A DNA stretch of 64,000 bases from Calliopsis andreniformis (lineage: Eukaryota; Arthropoda; Insecta; Hymenoptera; Andrenidae). The notes under the pieces were generated by a model. That model saw nothing but the letters and a program-made list of their open reading frames with translations. It did not search any database and was not told the DNA's origin. The DNA lies in NCBI RefSeq assembly GCF_051401765.1, contig NW_027480494.1, positions 310,001-374,000 of the forward strand, given 5' to 3'. How positions within the stretch are numbered: the first letter of the stretch is position 1; each line of letters opens with the position of its first letter. Shown piece by piece: positions 25,961-39,849 of this stretch. The position numbers were made by a program, and so were the translations under genes.

Positions 25961-27448
25961 CATGGCCACAGACATAGCAGACATAATCATAGCCATAGCC
26001 ATAGCAGCCAATGCCATAGCCATAGCCATAGCAGCTGTAGCCACTGCCAAAGCGGCCATAGCCATAGCCATAGCAGCCATAGCAATAGCCATAGCAGCCA
26101 TAACCACAGCCATAGCAGCCATAGCCATAGCCATAGCAGCCATAGCCATAGCCATAGCAGTCATAGCCATAGACATAGCCATAGCAGCTATAGCCATAGC
26201 CATAGCCATAGCAGACATAGCCATAGCCATAGCAGCCATAGCCATAGCCATACCCATAGCAGCCATAGCCATAGCAGACATAACCACAGCCATAGCAGCC
26301 ATAGCCATAGCCATAGCTGCCATAGGCATGGCCATAGTAGCCAAAGCCATAGCCATAGCAGCCATAGCCATAGACATAGCAGTCATAGCCATAGCCATAG
26401 CAGCCGCAGCCATAGCCACAGCCATAGCAGCCATAGCCATAACCATAGCAGCCATAGCCATAGCAGACATAACCACAGCCATAGCAGCCATAGCCACAGC
26501 CATAGCAGCCATAGCCATAGCCATAGCAGACATACCCATAGACATAGCCATAGCATCCATAGCCATAGCCATAGCCATGGCCATAGCAGCCATAGCCATA
26601 CCCATAGCAGCCATAGCCATACCCATAGCAGCCATAGCCATAGCCATAGCAATCATAGCCATAGCCATAGCCATAGCCATAGCCATAGCCATAGCAGCCA
26701 TAGCCATAGCCGATGCAGCCATAGCCATAGCCATAGCAGCCATAGCCGTAGCCATAGCAGTCATAGCCATAGCCAATGCAGCCATAACCATAGCCATAGC
26801 ATCCATAGCGATAGCCATAGCAGCCGTAGGCAGAGCCATAGCAACCATAGCTATATCCATAGCAGACACACACATAGCCACAGCCATAGCAGCCATAATC
26901 ATAGCCATAGCCATAGCAGCCAATGCCATAGCCATAGCCATAGCAGCTGTAGCCATTGCCAAAGCGGCCATAGCCATAGCCATAGCAGCCATAGCAATAG
27001 CCATAGCAGCCATAACCACAGCCATAGCAGCCATAGCCATAGCCATAGCAGCCATAGCCATAGCCATAGCAGTCATAGCCATAGACATAGCCATAGCAGC
27101 TATAGCCATAGCCATAGCCATAGCAGACATAGCCATAGCCATAGCAGCCATAGCCATAGCCATACCCATAGCAGCCATAGCCATAGCCATAGCAACCATG
27201 GCCATAGCCAGAGACAAAGCAGCCATAGCCATAGCCACAGCCATAGCAGCCATAGCCATAACCATAGCAGCCATAGCCATAGCCATAGCAGACATAACCA
27301 CAGCCATAGCAGCCATAGCCATAGCCATAGCTGCCATAGGCATGGCCATAGTAGCCAAAGCCATAGCCATAGCAGCCATAGCCATAGACATAGCAGTCAT
27401 AGCCATAGCCATAGCTATAGCCATAGCCATAGCAGCCATAGCCATAGC
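25370..27448 (+). repeat. Block repeated at 30,257-32,314
   Basis: The offset is 4,887 up to about 26,600 and 4,866 afterwards, because this copy has one extra 21-bp unit (two successive CCATACCCATAGCAGCC units near 26,598-26,640). Shared markers include GCAGACACAGCC (25,543 and 30,430), GACATACCCATAGACATAG (about 26,530 and 31,417), and CCAGAGACAAAGC (27,208 and 32,074). Confidence 0.84.
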
Positions 27449-28090
27449 AGCCGTAGGCAGAGCCATAGCAACCATAGCTATATCCATAGCAGACACACAC
27501 ATAGCCACAGCCATAGCAGCCATAATCATAGCCATAGCCATAGCAGCCAATGCCATAGCCATAGCCATAGCAGCTGTAGCCATTGCCAAAGCGGCCATAG
27601 CCATAGCCATAGCAGCCATAGCAATAGCCATAGCAGCCATAACCACAGCCATAGCAGCCATAGCCATAGCCATAGCAGCCATAGCCATAGCCATAGCAGT
27701 CATAGCCATAGACATAGCCATAGCAGCTATAGCCATAGCCATAGCCATAGCAGACATAGCCATAGCCATAGCAGCCATAGCCATAGCCATACCCATAGCA
27801 GCCATAGCCATAGCCATAGCAATCATGGCCATAGCCAGAGACAAAGCAGCCATAGCCATAGCCACAGCCATAGCAGCCATAGCCATAACCATAGCAGCCA
27901 TAGCCATAGCCATAGCAGACACACACATAGCCACAGCCATAGCAGCCATAATCATAGCCATAGCCATAGCAGCCAATGCCATAGCCATAGCCATAGCAGC
28001 TGTAGCCATTGCCAAAGCGGCAATAGCCATAGCCATAGCAGCCATAGCAATAGCCATAGCAGCCATAACCACAGCCATAGCAGCCATAGC
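26867..28090 (+). repeat. Three closely spaced landmark modules (627 and 426 bp apart)
   Basis: CAAAGCGGCC occurs at 26,960 and 27,587, and CAAAGCGGCA at 28,013. The units are successively shorter than the usual spacing of about 0.6-1.3 kb because the segments between landmark copies are truncated. At 27,448 the array jumps from CCATAGCAGCC directly to GTAGGCAGAGCC. At 27,918 it jumps from GCAGACATAACC-type sequence to GACACACACATAG. This looks like stepwise deletion by unequal exchange. Confidence 0.78.
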
Positions 28091-28484
28091 CATAGCCATA
28101 GCAGCCATAGCCATAGCCATAGCAGTCATAGCCATAGACATAGCCATAGCAGCTATAGCCATAGCCATAGCCATAGCAGACATAGCCATAGCCATAGCAG
28201 CCATAGCCATAGCCATAGCCATAGCCATAGCAGCCATAGCCATAGCCGTAGCAGCCATAGCCATAGCCATAGCAGCCATAGCAGCCATAGCGATAGCCAT
28301 AGCAGTCATAGGCATACCCATAGCAGCCGGAGCCAGTGCCACAGCAGCCGTAGACATAGCCATAGCCTTAGCATTCATAGCCATAACCATAGCCATAGCA
28401 GCCATAGCTATAGCCATAGCAGCCATAGCAATAGCCATAGCAGCCATAACCACAGCCATAGCAGCCATAGCCATAGCCATAGCA

Positions 28485-29570
28485 GCCATAGCCATTGCCA
28501 TAGCAGACATAGCCACAGCCATAGCAGCCATAGCCATAGCCATAGCAGTCATAGCCATAGCCATAGCCATAGCCATAGCAGCCATAGCCATAGCCATAGC
28601 AGCCATAGCCATAGCCATAGCAGCCATAGCAATAGCCATAGCAGCCATAACCACAGCCATAGCAGCCATAGCCATAGCAGCCATAGCCATAGCCATAGCA
28701 GCCATAGCAATAGCCATAGCAGCCATAACCACAGCCATAGCAGCCATAGCCATAGCCATAGCAGCCGTAGCGATAGCCATAGCAGCCATAGGCATACCCA
28801 TAGCAGTCGGAGCCAGAGCCACTGCAGCCGTAGACATAGCCATAGCCTTAGCAGGCATAGCCATAGCCATAGCCATAGCAGCCATAGACATAGCCATAGC
28901 AGTCATAGCCATAGCCATAGCCATAACAGCCATAGCCATAGCCATAGCCATAGCAGCCATAGCCATAGCCATAGCAGCCATAGCAATAGCCATAGCAGCC
29001 ATAACCACAGCCATAGCAGCCATAGCCATAGCCATAGCAGCCATAGCCATAGCCATAGCAGTTATAGCCATAGACATAGCCATAGCAGCCATAGCCATAG
29101 CCATAGCCATAGCAGACACAGCCATAGCCATAGCAGCCATAGCCATAGCCAAACCCATAGCAGCCATAACCACAGCCATAGCAGCCATAGCCATAGCCAT
29201 AGCAGCCATAGCCATAGCCATAGCAGCTATAGCCATAGACATAGCCATAGCAGCCATAGCCATAGCCATAGCCATAGCAGACATAGCGATAGCCGTAGCA
29301 GCCGTAGTCATAGCCATAGCCTTAGCAGCCATACACAGAACCATAGCCATAGCAGCCATAGCCATAGCCATAGCAGCCATAGTCACAGCCATAGCAGCCA
29401 TAGCCACAGCCGTAGCAGCCATAGCCATAGCCATAGCAGCCATAACCATAGCCATAGCAGCCATAGCAGCCATAACCATAGCCATAGCAGCCATAGCAAT
29501 AGCCATAGCAGCCGTAGGCAGAGCCATAGCAGCCATAGCTATATCCATAGCAGACACACACATGGCCACA
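28485..29570 (+). repeat. Partner of 24,915-25,960 with an extra 30-bp duplication
   Basis: This segment matches at offset 3,570 until about 29,445. There CAGCCATAACCATAGCC is duplicated, adding 30 bp, and the offset becomes 3,600. It also carries CAGTCGGAGCC near 28,805, where other copies have CAGCCGGAGCC. Confidence 0.82.
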
Positions 29571-30256
29571 GCCATAGCAGCCATAATCATAGCCATAGCC
29601 ATAGCAGCCAATGCCATAGCCATAGCCATAGCAGCTGTAGCCATTGCCAAAGCGGCCATAGCCATAGCCACAGCAGCCTTAGCCATAGCCATAGCCATAG
29701 CAGACATAGCCATAGCCATAGCCATAGCAGCCTTGGCCGTAGCCATAGTCATAGCAGACATAGCCATAGCCATAGCCATAGCAGCCATAGCCATAGCCAT
29801 AGCAGCCGTAGCCATAGCAGCCGCAGCCATAGCCATAGCCATAGCAGCCATTGCCATAGCCATTGCAGCCATAACCACAGCCATAGCAGCCATAGCCATA
29901 GCCATAGCAGCCATAGGCATATCCATAGCAGCGAGAGCCAGAGCCGCAGCAGCCGTAGACATAGCCATATCCTTAGCAGCCATAGACATAAACATAGCCA
30001 TAGCAGCCATAGCTATAGCCATAGCTGCCATAGCCATAGCCATAGCAGTCATAGCCATAGCCATAGCCATAGCCATAGCAGCCATAGCCACAGCCATAGC
30101 AGCCATAGCCATAGCCATAGCCATAGCCATAGCAGCCATAGCCATAGCCATAGCAGCCATAGCCATTGCCATAGCAGACATAGCCACAGCCATAGCAGCC
30201 ATAGCCATAGCCATAGCAGTCATAGCCATAGCCATAGCCATAGCCATAGCAGCCAT

Positions 30257-32314
30257 AGCCATAGCCATAGCAGCCATAGCCATAGCCATAGCAGCCATAG
30301 CAATAGCCATAGCAGCCATAACCACAGCCATAGCAGCCATAGCCATAGCCATAGCAGCCATAGCCATAGCCATAGCAGTTATAGCCATAGACATAGCCAT
30401 AGCAGCCATAGCCATAGCCATAGCCATAGCAGACACAGCCATAGCCATAGCAGCCATAGCCATAGCCAAACCCATAGCAGCCATAACCACAGCCATAGCA
30501 GCCATAGCCATAGCCATAGCAGCCATAGCCATAGCCGTAGCAGCTATAGCCATAGACATAGCCATAGCAGCCATAGCCATAGCCATAGCCATAGCAGACA
30601 TAGCGATAGCCGTAGCAGCCGTAGTCATAGCCATAGCCTTAGCAGCCATACACAGAACCATAGCCATAGCAGCCATAGCCATAGCCATAGCAGCCATAGT
30701 CACAGCCATAGCAGCCATAGCCACAGCCGTAGCAGCCATAGCCATAGCCATAGCAGCCATAACCATAGCCATAGCAGCCATAGCAATAGCCATAGCAGCC
30801 GTAGGCAGAGCCATAGCAGCCATAGCTATATCCATAGTAGACACACACATAGCCACAGACATAGCAGACATAATCATAGCCATAGTCATAGCAGCCAATG
30901 CCATAGCCATAGCCATAGCAGCTGTAGCCACTGCCAAAGCGGCCATAGCCATAGCCATAGCAGCCATAGCAATAGCCATAGCAGCCATAACCACAGCCAT
31001 AGCAGCCATAGCCATAGCCATAGCAGCCATAGCCATAGCCATAGCAGTCATAGCCATAGACATAGCCATAGCAGCTATAGCCATAGCCATAGCCATAGCA
31101 GACATAGCCATAGCCATAGCAGCCATAGCCATAGCCATACCCATAGCAGCCATAGCCATAGCAGACATAACCACAGCCATAGCAGCCATAGCCATAGCCA
31201 TAGCTGCCATAGGCATGGCCATAGTAGCCAAAGCCATAGCCATAGCAGCCATAGCCATAGACATAGCAGTCATAGCCATAGCCATAGCAGCCGCAGCCAT
31301 AGCCACAGCCATAGCAGCCATAGCCATAACCATAGCAGCCATAGCCATAGCAGACATAACCACAGCCATAGCAGCCATAGCCACAGCCATAGCAGCCATA
31401 GCCATAGCCATAGCAGACATACCCATAGACATAGCCATAGCATCCATAGCCATAGCCATAGCCATGGCCATAGCAGCCATAGCCATACCCATAGCAGCCA
31501 TAGCCATAGCCATAGCAATCATAGCCATAGCCATAGCCATAGCCATAGCCATAGCCATAGCAGCCATAGCCATAGCCGATGCAGCCATAGCCATAGCCAT
31601 AGCAGCCATAGCCGTAGGCATAGCAGTCATAGCCATAGCCAATGCAGCCATAACCATAGCCATAGCATCCATAGCGATAGCCATAGCAGCCGTAGGCAGA
31701 GCCATAGCAACCATAGCTATATCCATAGCAGACACACACATAGCCACAGCCATAGCAGCCATAATCATAGCCATAGCCATAGCAGCCAATGCCATAGCCA
31801 TAGCCATAGCAGCTGTAGCCATTGCCAAAGCGGCCATAGCCATAGCCATAGCAGCCATAGCAATAGCCATAGCAGCCATAACCACAGCCATAGCAGCCAT
31901 AGCCATAGCCATAGCAGCCATAGCCATAGCCATAGCAGTCATAGCCATAGACATAGCCATAGCAGCTATAGCCATAGCCATAGCCATAGCAGACATAGCC
32001 ATAGTCATAGCAGCCATAGCCATAGCCATACCCATAGCAGCCATAGCCATAGCCATAGCAATCATGGCCATAGCCAGAGACAAAGCAGCCATAGCCATAG
32101 CCACAGCCATAGCAGCCATAGCCATAACCATAGCAGCCATAGCCATAGCCATAGCAGACATAACCACAGCCATAGCAGCCATAGCCATAGCCATAGCTGC
32201 CATAGGCATGGCCATAGTAGCCAAAGCCATAGCCATAGCAGCCATAGCCATAGACATAGCAGTCATAGCCATAGCCATAGCTATAGCCATAGCCATAGCA
32301 GCCATAGCCATAGC
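30257..32314 (+). repeat. Partner of 25,370-27,448
   Basis: This segment carries the same variant order, without the extra 21-bp unit. Differences noticed include AGTCATAGCAGCC near 30,886, where the partner has AGCCATAGCAGCC, and GCCGTAGGCATAG near 31,613, where the partner has GCCGTAGCCATAG. Confidence 0.83.
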
Positions 32315-32459
32315 CGATGCAGCCATAGCCATAGCCATAGCAGCCATAGCCGTAGCCATAGCAGCCATAGCCATAGCCAATGCAGCCATAACCACAGCCA
32401 TAGCATCCATAGCGATAGCCATAGCAGCCGTAGGCAGAGCCATAGCAACCATAGCTATA

Positions 32460-33130
32460 TCCATAGGAGACACACACATAGCCACAGCCATAGCAGCCAT
32501 AATCATAGCCATAGCCATAGCAGCCAATGCCATAGCCATAGCCATAGCAGCTGTAGCCATTGCCAAAGCGGCCATAGCCATAGCCACAGCAGCCTTAGCC
32601 ATAGCCATACCCATAGCAGACATAGCCATAGCCATAGCCATAGCAGCCTTGGCCGTAGCCATAGTCATAGCAGACATAGCCATAGCCATAGCCATAGCAG
32701 CCATAGCCATAGCCATAGCCATAGCCATAGCAGCCATAGCCATAGCCGTAGCAGCCATAGCCATAGCCATAGCAGCCATAGCAGCCATAGCGATAGCCAT
32801 AGCAGTCATAGGCATACCCATAGCAGCCGGAGCCAGTGCCACAGCAGCCGTAGACATAGCCATAGCCTTAGCATTCATAGCCATAACCATAGCCATAGCA
32901 GCCATAGCTATAGCCATAGCAGCCATAGCGATAGCCATAGCAGCCATAGCCATAGCCATAGCAGTCATAGCCATAGCCATAGCCATAACAGCCATAGCCA
33001 TAGCAGCCATAGCCATAGCCATATCCATAGCCGTAGCAGCCATAGCCATAGCCATAGCAGCCATAGCCATAGCCATAGCAGCAATAGCCATAGCCAGAGC
33101 AGTCATAGCCACAGCCATAGCAGTCATGGC
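32460..33130 (+). repeat. Third copy of the 1.2-1.75-kb module
   Basis: GCCAGTGCC at 32,832 matches 46,602 at offset 13,770 and also 1,542. The surrounding run has the same variant order: a landmark module, GCAGCCTTGGCC, AGTCATAGGCATACCC, and GCATTCATAGCCATAACC. Immediately afterwards (33,17x-33,52x) the sequence switches to the GCATACTCATAGCAGCC module shared with about 8,050, 37,560, 52,800 and 63,020. Confidence 0.78.
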
Positions 33131-33169
33131 CATAGCCATAGCAGCCATAGCCATAGCCATAGCAGCCAT

Positions 33170-33540
33170 AGCCATAGGCGTAGCAGCCATAGCAGCCATA
33201 GCGATAGCCATAGCAGCCATAGGCATACTCATAGCAGCCGGAGCCAGAGCCACAGCAGCCGTAGGCATAGCCATAGCCTTAGCAGCCATAGCCATAACCA
33301 TACCCATAGCAGCCATAGCCATAGCCATAGCAGCCATTGCAATGGCCATAGTAGCCAAAGCCGTAGGCATAGCAGCCATAGGCATAGCCATATCCATAGC
33401 AGCCATAGCCATAGCCATAGCAGACATAGCCATAGCCATAGCCATAGCAGCCATAGCCATAGCCATAGCCATAGCAGCCATAGCCATAACCAAAGCAGCT
33501 ATAGCCACAGCCATAGCACCCATAGCCGTAGCCATAGCAG
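33170..33540 (+). repeat. Copy of the GCATACTCATAG module
   Basis: This module carries GCATACTCATAGCAGCC, GTAGGCATAGCC, ATTGCAATGGCC, AACCAAAGCAG and CATAGCACCC in that order. Full-length relatives are at about 8,040-8,345, 37,555-37,860, 52,790-53,090 and 63,015-63,320. This copy is embedded in different neighbours, which shows that modules have been shuffled. Confidence 0.8.
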
Positions 33541-34229
33541 CCATAGCCATAGCCATAGCAGCCATAGCCATACCCACAGCAGCCATAGCCATAGCCATAG
33601 CAGTCATAGCCATAGCCATAGCCATAGCAGCCATAGCCATAGCCATAGCAGTCATAGCCATAGACATAGCCATAGCAGCTATAGCCATAGCCATAGCCAT
33701 AGCAGACATAGCCATAGCCATAGCAGCCATAGCCATAGCCATACCCATAGCAGCCATAGCCATAGCCATAGCAGACATAACCACAGCCATAGCAGCCATA
33801 GCCATAGCCATAGCTGCCATAGGCATGGCCATAGTAGCCAAAGCCATAGCCATAGCAGCCATAGCCATAGACATAGCAGTCATAGCCATAGCCATAGCTA
33901 TAGCCATAGCCATAGCAGCCATAGCCATAGCCGATGCAGCCATAGCCATAGCCATAGCAGCCATAGCCGTAGCCATAGCAGCCATAGCCATAGCCAATCC
34001 AGCCATAACCATAGCCATAGCATCCATAGCGATAGCCATAGCAGCCGTAGGCAGAGCCATAGCAACCATAGCTATATCCATAGCAGACACACACATAGCC
34101 ACAGCCATAGCAGTCATAATCATAGCCATAGCCATAGCAGCCAATGCCATAGCCATAGCCATAGCAGCTGTAGCCATTGCCAAAGCGGCCATAGCCATAG
34201 CCACAGCAGCCTTAGCCATAGCCATACCC

Positions 34230-36690
34230 ATAGCAGACATAGCCATAGCCATAGCCATAGCAGCCTTGGCCGTAGCCATAGTCATAGCAGACATAGCCAT
34301 AGCCATAGCCATAGCAGCCATAGCCATAGCCATAGCAGCCGTAGCCATAGCAGCCGCAGCCATAGCCATAGCCATAGCAGCCATTGCCATAGCCATTGCA
34401 GCCATAACCACAGCCATAGCAGCCATAGCCATAGCCATAGCAGCCATAGGCATATCCATAGCAGCGAGAGCTAGAGCCGCAGCAGCCGTAGAGATAGCCA
34501 TATCCTTAGCAGCCATAGACATAACCATAGCCATAGCAGCCATAGCTATAGCCATAGCTGTCATAGCCATGGCCATAGTAGCCAAAGCCATAGCCATAGC
34601 AGCCATAGCCATAGACATAGACATAGCCATAGCAGCCATAGCCATAGCCATAGCCATAGCCATAGCAGCCATAGCCATAGCCGTAGCAGCCATAGCCATA
34701 GCCATAGCAGCCATAGCAGCCATAGCGATAGCCATAGCAGTCATAGGCATACCCATAGCAGCCGGAGCCAGAGCCACAGCAGCCGTAGACATAGCCATAG
34801 CCTTAGCATTCATAGCCATAGCCATAGCCATAGCCGTAGCAGCCATAGCCATAGCCATAGCAGCCATAGCCATAACCATAGCAGCCATAGCCATAGCCAG
34901 AGCAGTCATAGCCACAGCCATAGCAGTCATGGCCATAGCCACAGCAGCCATAGCCATAGCCATAGCAGCCATAGCCATAGCCAGAGCTGTCATAGCCACA
35001 GCCATAGCAGTCATGGCCATAGCCACAGCAGCCATAGGCATAGCCATACCCACAGCAGCCATAGCCATAGCCATAGCAGTCATAGCTATAGCCATAGCAG
35101 CCATAGCGATAGCCATAGCAGCCATAGCCGTAGCCATAGCAGTCATAGCCATAGCCATAGCCATAACAGCCATAGCCATAGCAGCCATAGCCATAGCCAT
35201 AGCCATAGCCGTAGCAGCCATAGCCATAGCCATAGCAGCCATAGCCATAGCCATAGCAGCCATAGCCATAGCCAGAGCAGTCATAGCCACAGCCATAGCA
35301 GTCATGGCCATAGCCACAGCAGCCATAGGCATAGCCATACCCACAGCAGCCATACCCATAGCCATAGCAGTCATAGCTATAGCCATAGCCATAGCAGCCA
35401 TTGCCATAGCCATAGCCATAGCAGCCATAGCCATAGCCATAGCAGACATAGCCATAGCCATACCCATAGCAGCCATAGCCATAGCCATAGCCGTCATAGA
35501 CATAGCCACAGCCATAGCAGCCATAGCCATAGCCATAGCCATAGCAGCCATAGCCATAGCCATAGCAGCCATAGCAATAGCCATAGCAGCCATAACCACA
35601 GCCATAGCAGCCATAGCCATAGCCATAGCAGCCATAGCCATAGCCATAGCAGCCAGAGCCAGAGCCACAGCAGCCGTAGACATAGCCATAGCCTTGGCAG
35701 CCATAGACATAACCATGGCCATAGCAGCCATAGCCATAGCCATAGCAGCCATAGCCATAGCCATAGCAGCCGTAGCGATAGCCATAGCAGCCATAGGCAT
35801 ACCCATAGCAGCCGGAGCCAGAGCCACTGCAGCCGTAGACATAGCCATAGCCTTAGCAGGCATAGCCATAGCCATAGCCATAGCAGCCATAGCCATAGCC
35901 ATAGCAGCCATACCAATGGCCATAGTAGCCAAAGCCGTAGCCATAGCAGCCATAGCCATAGCCATATCCATAGCGGCCATAGCCATAGCCATAGCAGTCA
36001 TAGCCATAGCCATAGCCATAGCAGCCATGGCCATAGCCATAGCCATAGCAGCCATAGCCATAGCCATAGCAGCCATAGCCATAGCCATAGCAGACATAGC
36101 CACAGCCATAGCAGCCATAGTCATAGCCATAGCTGCCATAGGCATAGCCATACCCATAGCTGCCACAGACATAGCCATAGCAGTCATAGCCATAGCCATA
36201 GCCATAACAGCCATAGCCATAGCCATAGCCATAGCAGCCATAGCCATAGCCATAGCAGCCATAGCAATAGCCATAGCAGCCATAACCACAGCCATAGCAG
36301 CCATAGCCATAGCCATAGCAGCCATAGCCATAGCCATAGCAGTTATAGCCATAGACATAGCAATAGCAGCCATAGCCATAGCCATAGCCATAGCAGACAT
36401 AGCCATAGCCATAGCAGCCATAGCCATAGCCAAACCCATAGCAGCCATAACCACAGCCATAGCAGCCATAGCCATAGCCATAGCAGCCATAGCCATAGCC
36501 ATAGCAGTTATATCCATAGACATAGCCATAGCAGCCATAGCCATAGCCATAGTCATAGCAGACATAGCGATAGCCGTAGCAGCCGTAGTCATAGCCATAG
36601 CCATAGCAGCCATAACCATAGCCATAGCAGCCATAGCGATAGCCATAGCAGCCGTAGGCAGAGCCATAGCAGCCATAGCTATATCCATAG
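34230..36690 (+). repeat. Third copy of the 12.5/16.0-kb block
   Basis: GCGAGAGCTA at 34,464 matches 16,269 at offset 18,195. After an internal 138-bp loss the offset is 18,057, seen at the sequence near 35,494 against 17,437. It shares with 16,019-18,743 the 105-bp deletion before the ACACAC core (here near 36,600). CCAGAGCCAGAGCC occurs at 35,652 and again at 36,900, so the 1.3-kb unit is tandemly repeated at 1,248 bp here. Confidence 0.82.
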
Positions 36691-38500
36691 TAGACACACA
36701 CATAGCCACAGACATAGCAGCCATAATCATAGCCATAGCCATAGCAGCCAATGCCATAGCCATAGCCATAGCAGCTGTAGCCACTGCCAAAGCGGCCATA
36801 GCCATAGCCATAGCAGCCATAGCAATAGCCATAGCAGCCATAACCACAGCCATAGCAGCCATAGCCATAGCCATAGCAGCCATAGCCATAGCCATAGCAG
36901 CCAGAGCCAGAGCCACAGCAGCCGTAGACATAGCCATAGCCTTGGCAGCCATAGACATAACCATGGCCATAGCAGCCATAGCCATAGCCATAGCAGCCAT
37001 AGCCATAGCCATAGCAGCCGTAGCGATAGCCATAGCAGCCATAGGCATACCCATAGCAGCCGGAGCCAGAGCCACTGCAGCCGTAGACATAGCCATAGCC
37101 TTAGCAGGCATAGCCATAGCCATAGCCATAGCAGCCATAGCCATAGCCATAGCAGCCATACCAATGGCCATAGTAGCCAAAGCCGTAGCCATAGCAGCCA
37201 TAGCCATAGCCATATCCATAGCGGCCATAGCCATAGCCATAGCAAACAAGGCCATAGCCATAGCCATAGCAGACGTATCCATAGACATAGTAGACATAGC
37301 CATAGCCATAGCAGCCATAGCCGCCATAGCTATAGCCATAGCAGCCATAGTAGACACAGCCATAGCCATAGCAGCCATAGCCATAGTCATATCAGGCATA
37401 GCCGCAGCCATAGCAGCCATAGCCATAGCCATAGCAGCCATAACCACAGCCATAGCAGCCATAGCCATAGCCATAGCAGCCATAGCCATAGCCATAGCAG
37501 TCATAGCCATAGGCGTAGCAGCCATAGCAGCCATAGCGATAGCCATAGCAGCCATAGGCATACTCATAGCAGCCGGAGCCAGAGCCACAGCAGCCGTAGG
37601 CATAGCCATAGCCTTAGCAGCCATAGCCATAACCATACCCATAGCAGCCATAGCCATAGCCATAGCAGCCATTGCAATGGCCATAGTAGCCAAAGCCGTA
37701 GGCATAGCAGCCATAGGCATAGCCATATCCATAGCAGCCATAGCCATAGCCATAGCAGACATAGCCATAGCCATAGCCATAGCAGCCATAGCCATAGCCA
37801 TAGCCATAGCAGCCATAGCCATAACCAAAGCAGCCATAGCCACAGCCATAGCACCCATAGCCATAGCCATAGCAGCCATAGCCATAGCCATAGCAGCCAT
37901 AGCCATACCCACAGCAGCCATAGCCATAGCCATAGCAGTCATAGCCATAGCCATAGCCATAGCTGCCATACCCATGGCCATAGTAGCCAAAGCCGTAGCC
38001 ATAGCAGCCATAGCCATAGCCATATCCATAGCGGCCATAGCCATAGCCATAGCAGTCATAGCCATAGCCATAGCCATAGCAGCCATGGCCATAGCCATAG
38101 CCATAGCAGCCATAGCCATAGCCATAGCAGCCATAGCCATAGCCATAGCAGACATAGCCACAGCCATAGCAGCCATAGCCATAGCCATAGCTGCCATAGG
38201 CATAGCCATACCCATAGCAGCCATAGACATAGCCATAGCAGTCATAGCCATAGCCATAGCCATAGCAGCCATAGCCATAACCATAGCCATAGCAGCCATA
38301 GCCATAGCCATAGCAGCCATAGCAATAGCCATAGCAGCCATAACCACAGCCATAGCAGCCATAGCCATAGCCATAGCAGCCATAGCCATAGCCATAGCAG
38401 TTATAGCCATAGACATAGCCATAGCAGCCATAGCCATAGCCATAGCCATAGCAGACATAGCCATAGCCATAACAGCCATAGCCATAGCCAAACCCATAGC
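36690..38500 (+). repeat. Block repeated at 62,226-64,000
   Basis: The offset is 25,536 from the landmark module (GTAGACACACAC, 36,691) through GCAAACA (37,242 and 62,778) and TCAGGC (37,392 and 62,928). It then becomes 25,464 after 72 bp are lost in the right copy. The TCAGGC module also occurs at 7,881 and 52,689. Confidence 0.83.
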
Positions 38501-39662
38501 AGCTATAGCCATAGCCATAGCAGTCATGGCCATAGCCATAGACAAAGCAGCCATAGCCATAGCCACAGCCATAGCAGCCATAGCCATAGCCATAGCAGCC
38601 ATAGCAATAGCCATAGCAGACATAACCACAGCCACAGCAGCCATAGCCATAGCCATAGCAGCCATAGCCATAGCCATAGCAGCCAGAGCCAGAGCCACAG
38701 CAGCCGTAGACATAGCCATAGCCTTAGGGGCCATAGACATAACCATAGCCATAGCAGCCATAGAAATAGCCATAGCCGGCACAGCCATGGCCATTGTATC
38801 CAAAACCATAGCCATAGCAGCCATAGCCAAAGACATAGCCATAGCAGCCATAGCCATAGCCATAGCCATAGACATAGCAGCCATAGCCATAGCCATAGCA
38901 GACATAGCCATAGCCATAGCCATAGCAGCCGTATCCATAGCCATAGTAGCCATAGCCATAGCCATAGCAGCCATAGTCGCCATAGCCATAACCATAGCAG
39001 CCATAGCCATAGCCATAGCAGACATAGCCATAGCCATAGCCATAGCAGCCGTATCCATAGCCATAGTAGCCATAGCCATAGCCATAGCAGCCATAGCCAT
39101 AGCCATTGCAGCCATAGCCATAGCCATAGCAGCCATAGCCATAGCCGTACCCATAGCAGCCATAGCCATAGCCATAGCAGTCATGGCCATAGCCATAGAC
39201 AAAGCAACCATAGCCATAGCCACAGCCATAGCAGCCATAGCCATAACCATAGCAGCCATAGCCATAGCCATAGCAGACATAACCACAGCCATAGCAGCCA
39301 TAGCCATAGCCATAGCAGCCATAGCCATCGCCATAGCCTTAGCAGCAATAGCCATAGTAATAGCCATAGCCATAGCAGCTATAGCCATAGCCATAGCCAT
39401 AGCAGCCACAGCCGTAGCCATAGCAGCCATAGCCATAACCATAGCAGCCATAGTAGACATAGCCATAGCCATAGCAGCCATAGCCATAGCCATAGCAGCC
39501 ATAGCCATAGCTATAGCAGCCAGAGCCGGAGCCACAGCAGCCGTAGACATAGCCATAGCCTTAGCAGCCATAGCCATAACCATAGCTATAGCAGCCATAG
39601 CCATAGCAGCCATAGACATATCCATAGCAGCCAGAGCCAGAGCCACAGCAGCCGTAGACATA
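38470..39662 (+). repeat. Block repeated at 47,551-48,743 (offset 9,081)
   Basis: TTAGGGG at 38,724 and 47,805, and ATCGCC at 39,327 and 48,408, are both exactly 9,081 bp apart. A small local difference lies near 38,600: GCCATAGCAATAG here, against GCCATAACAATAG near 47,670. The same family occurs at 2.0-3.0, 9.2-9.8, 19.6-20.6 and 22.9-23.8 kb. Confidence 0.84.
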
Positions 39663-39849
39663 GCCATAGCATCCATAGCCATAGCAGCCGTAGCCATAGC
39701 CATAGCTGCCATAGTCATAAACATAGCCATAGCAGCCATAGCTATAGCCATAGCTGCCATAGCCATAGCCATAGCAGTCATAGCCATAGCCATAGCCATA
39801 GCCATAGCAGCCATAGCCACAGCCATAGCAGCCATAGCCATAGCCATAG

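Noticed and set aside
25752..27926. Minus-strand Cys-Tyr-Gly frames (up to 724 codons) resembling high-glycine/tyrosine or keratin-associated proteins
   Set aside because: The (TAT GGC)n TGC reading is simply the reverse complement of the hexamer plus the AGC triplet. Several dozen such frames start at the same landmark variant and stop at random substitutions. No flanking conserved ends or unique residues suggest a gene.
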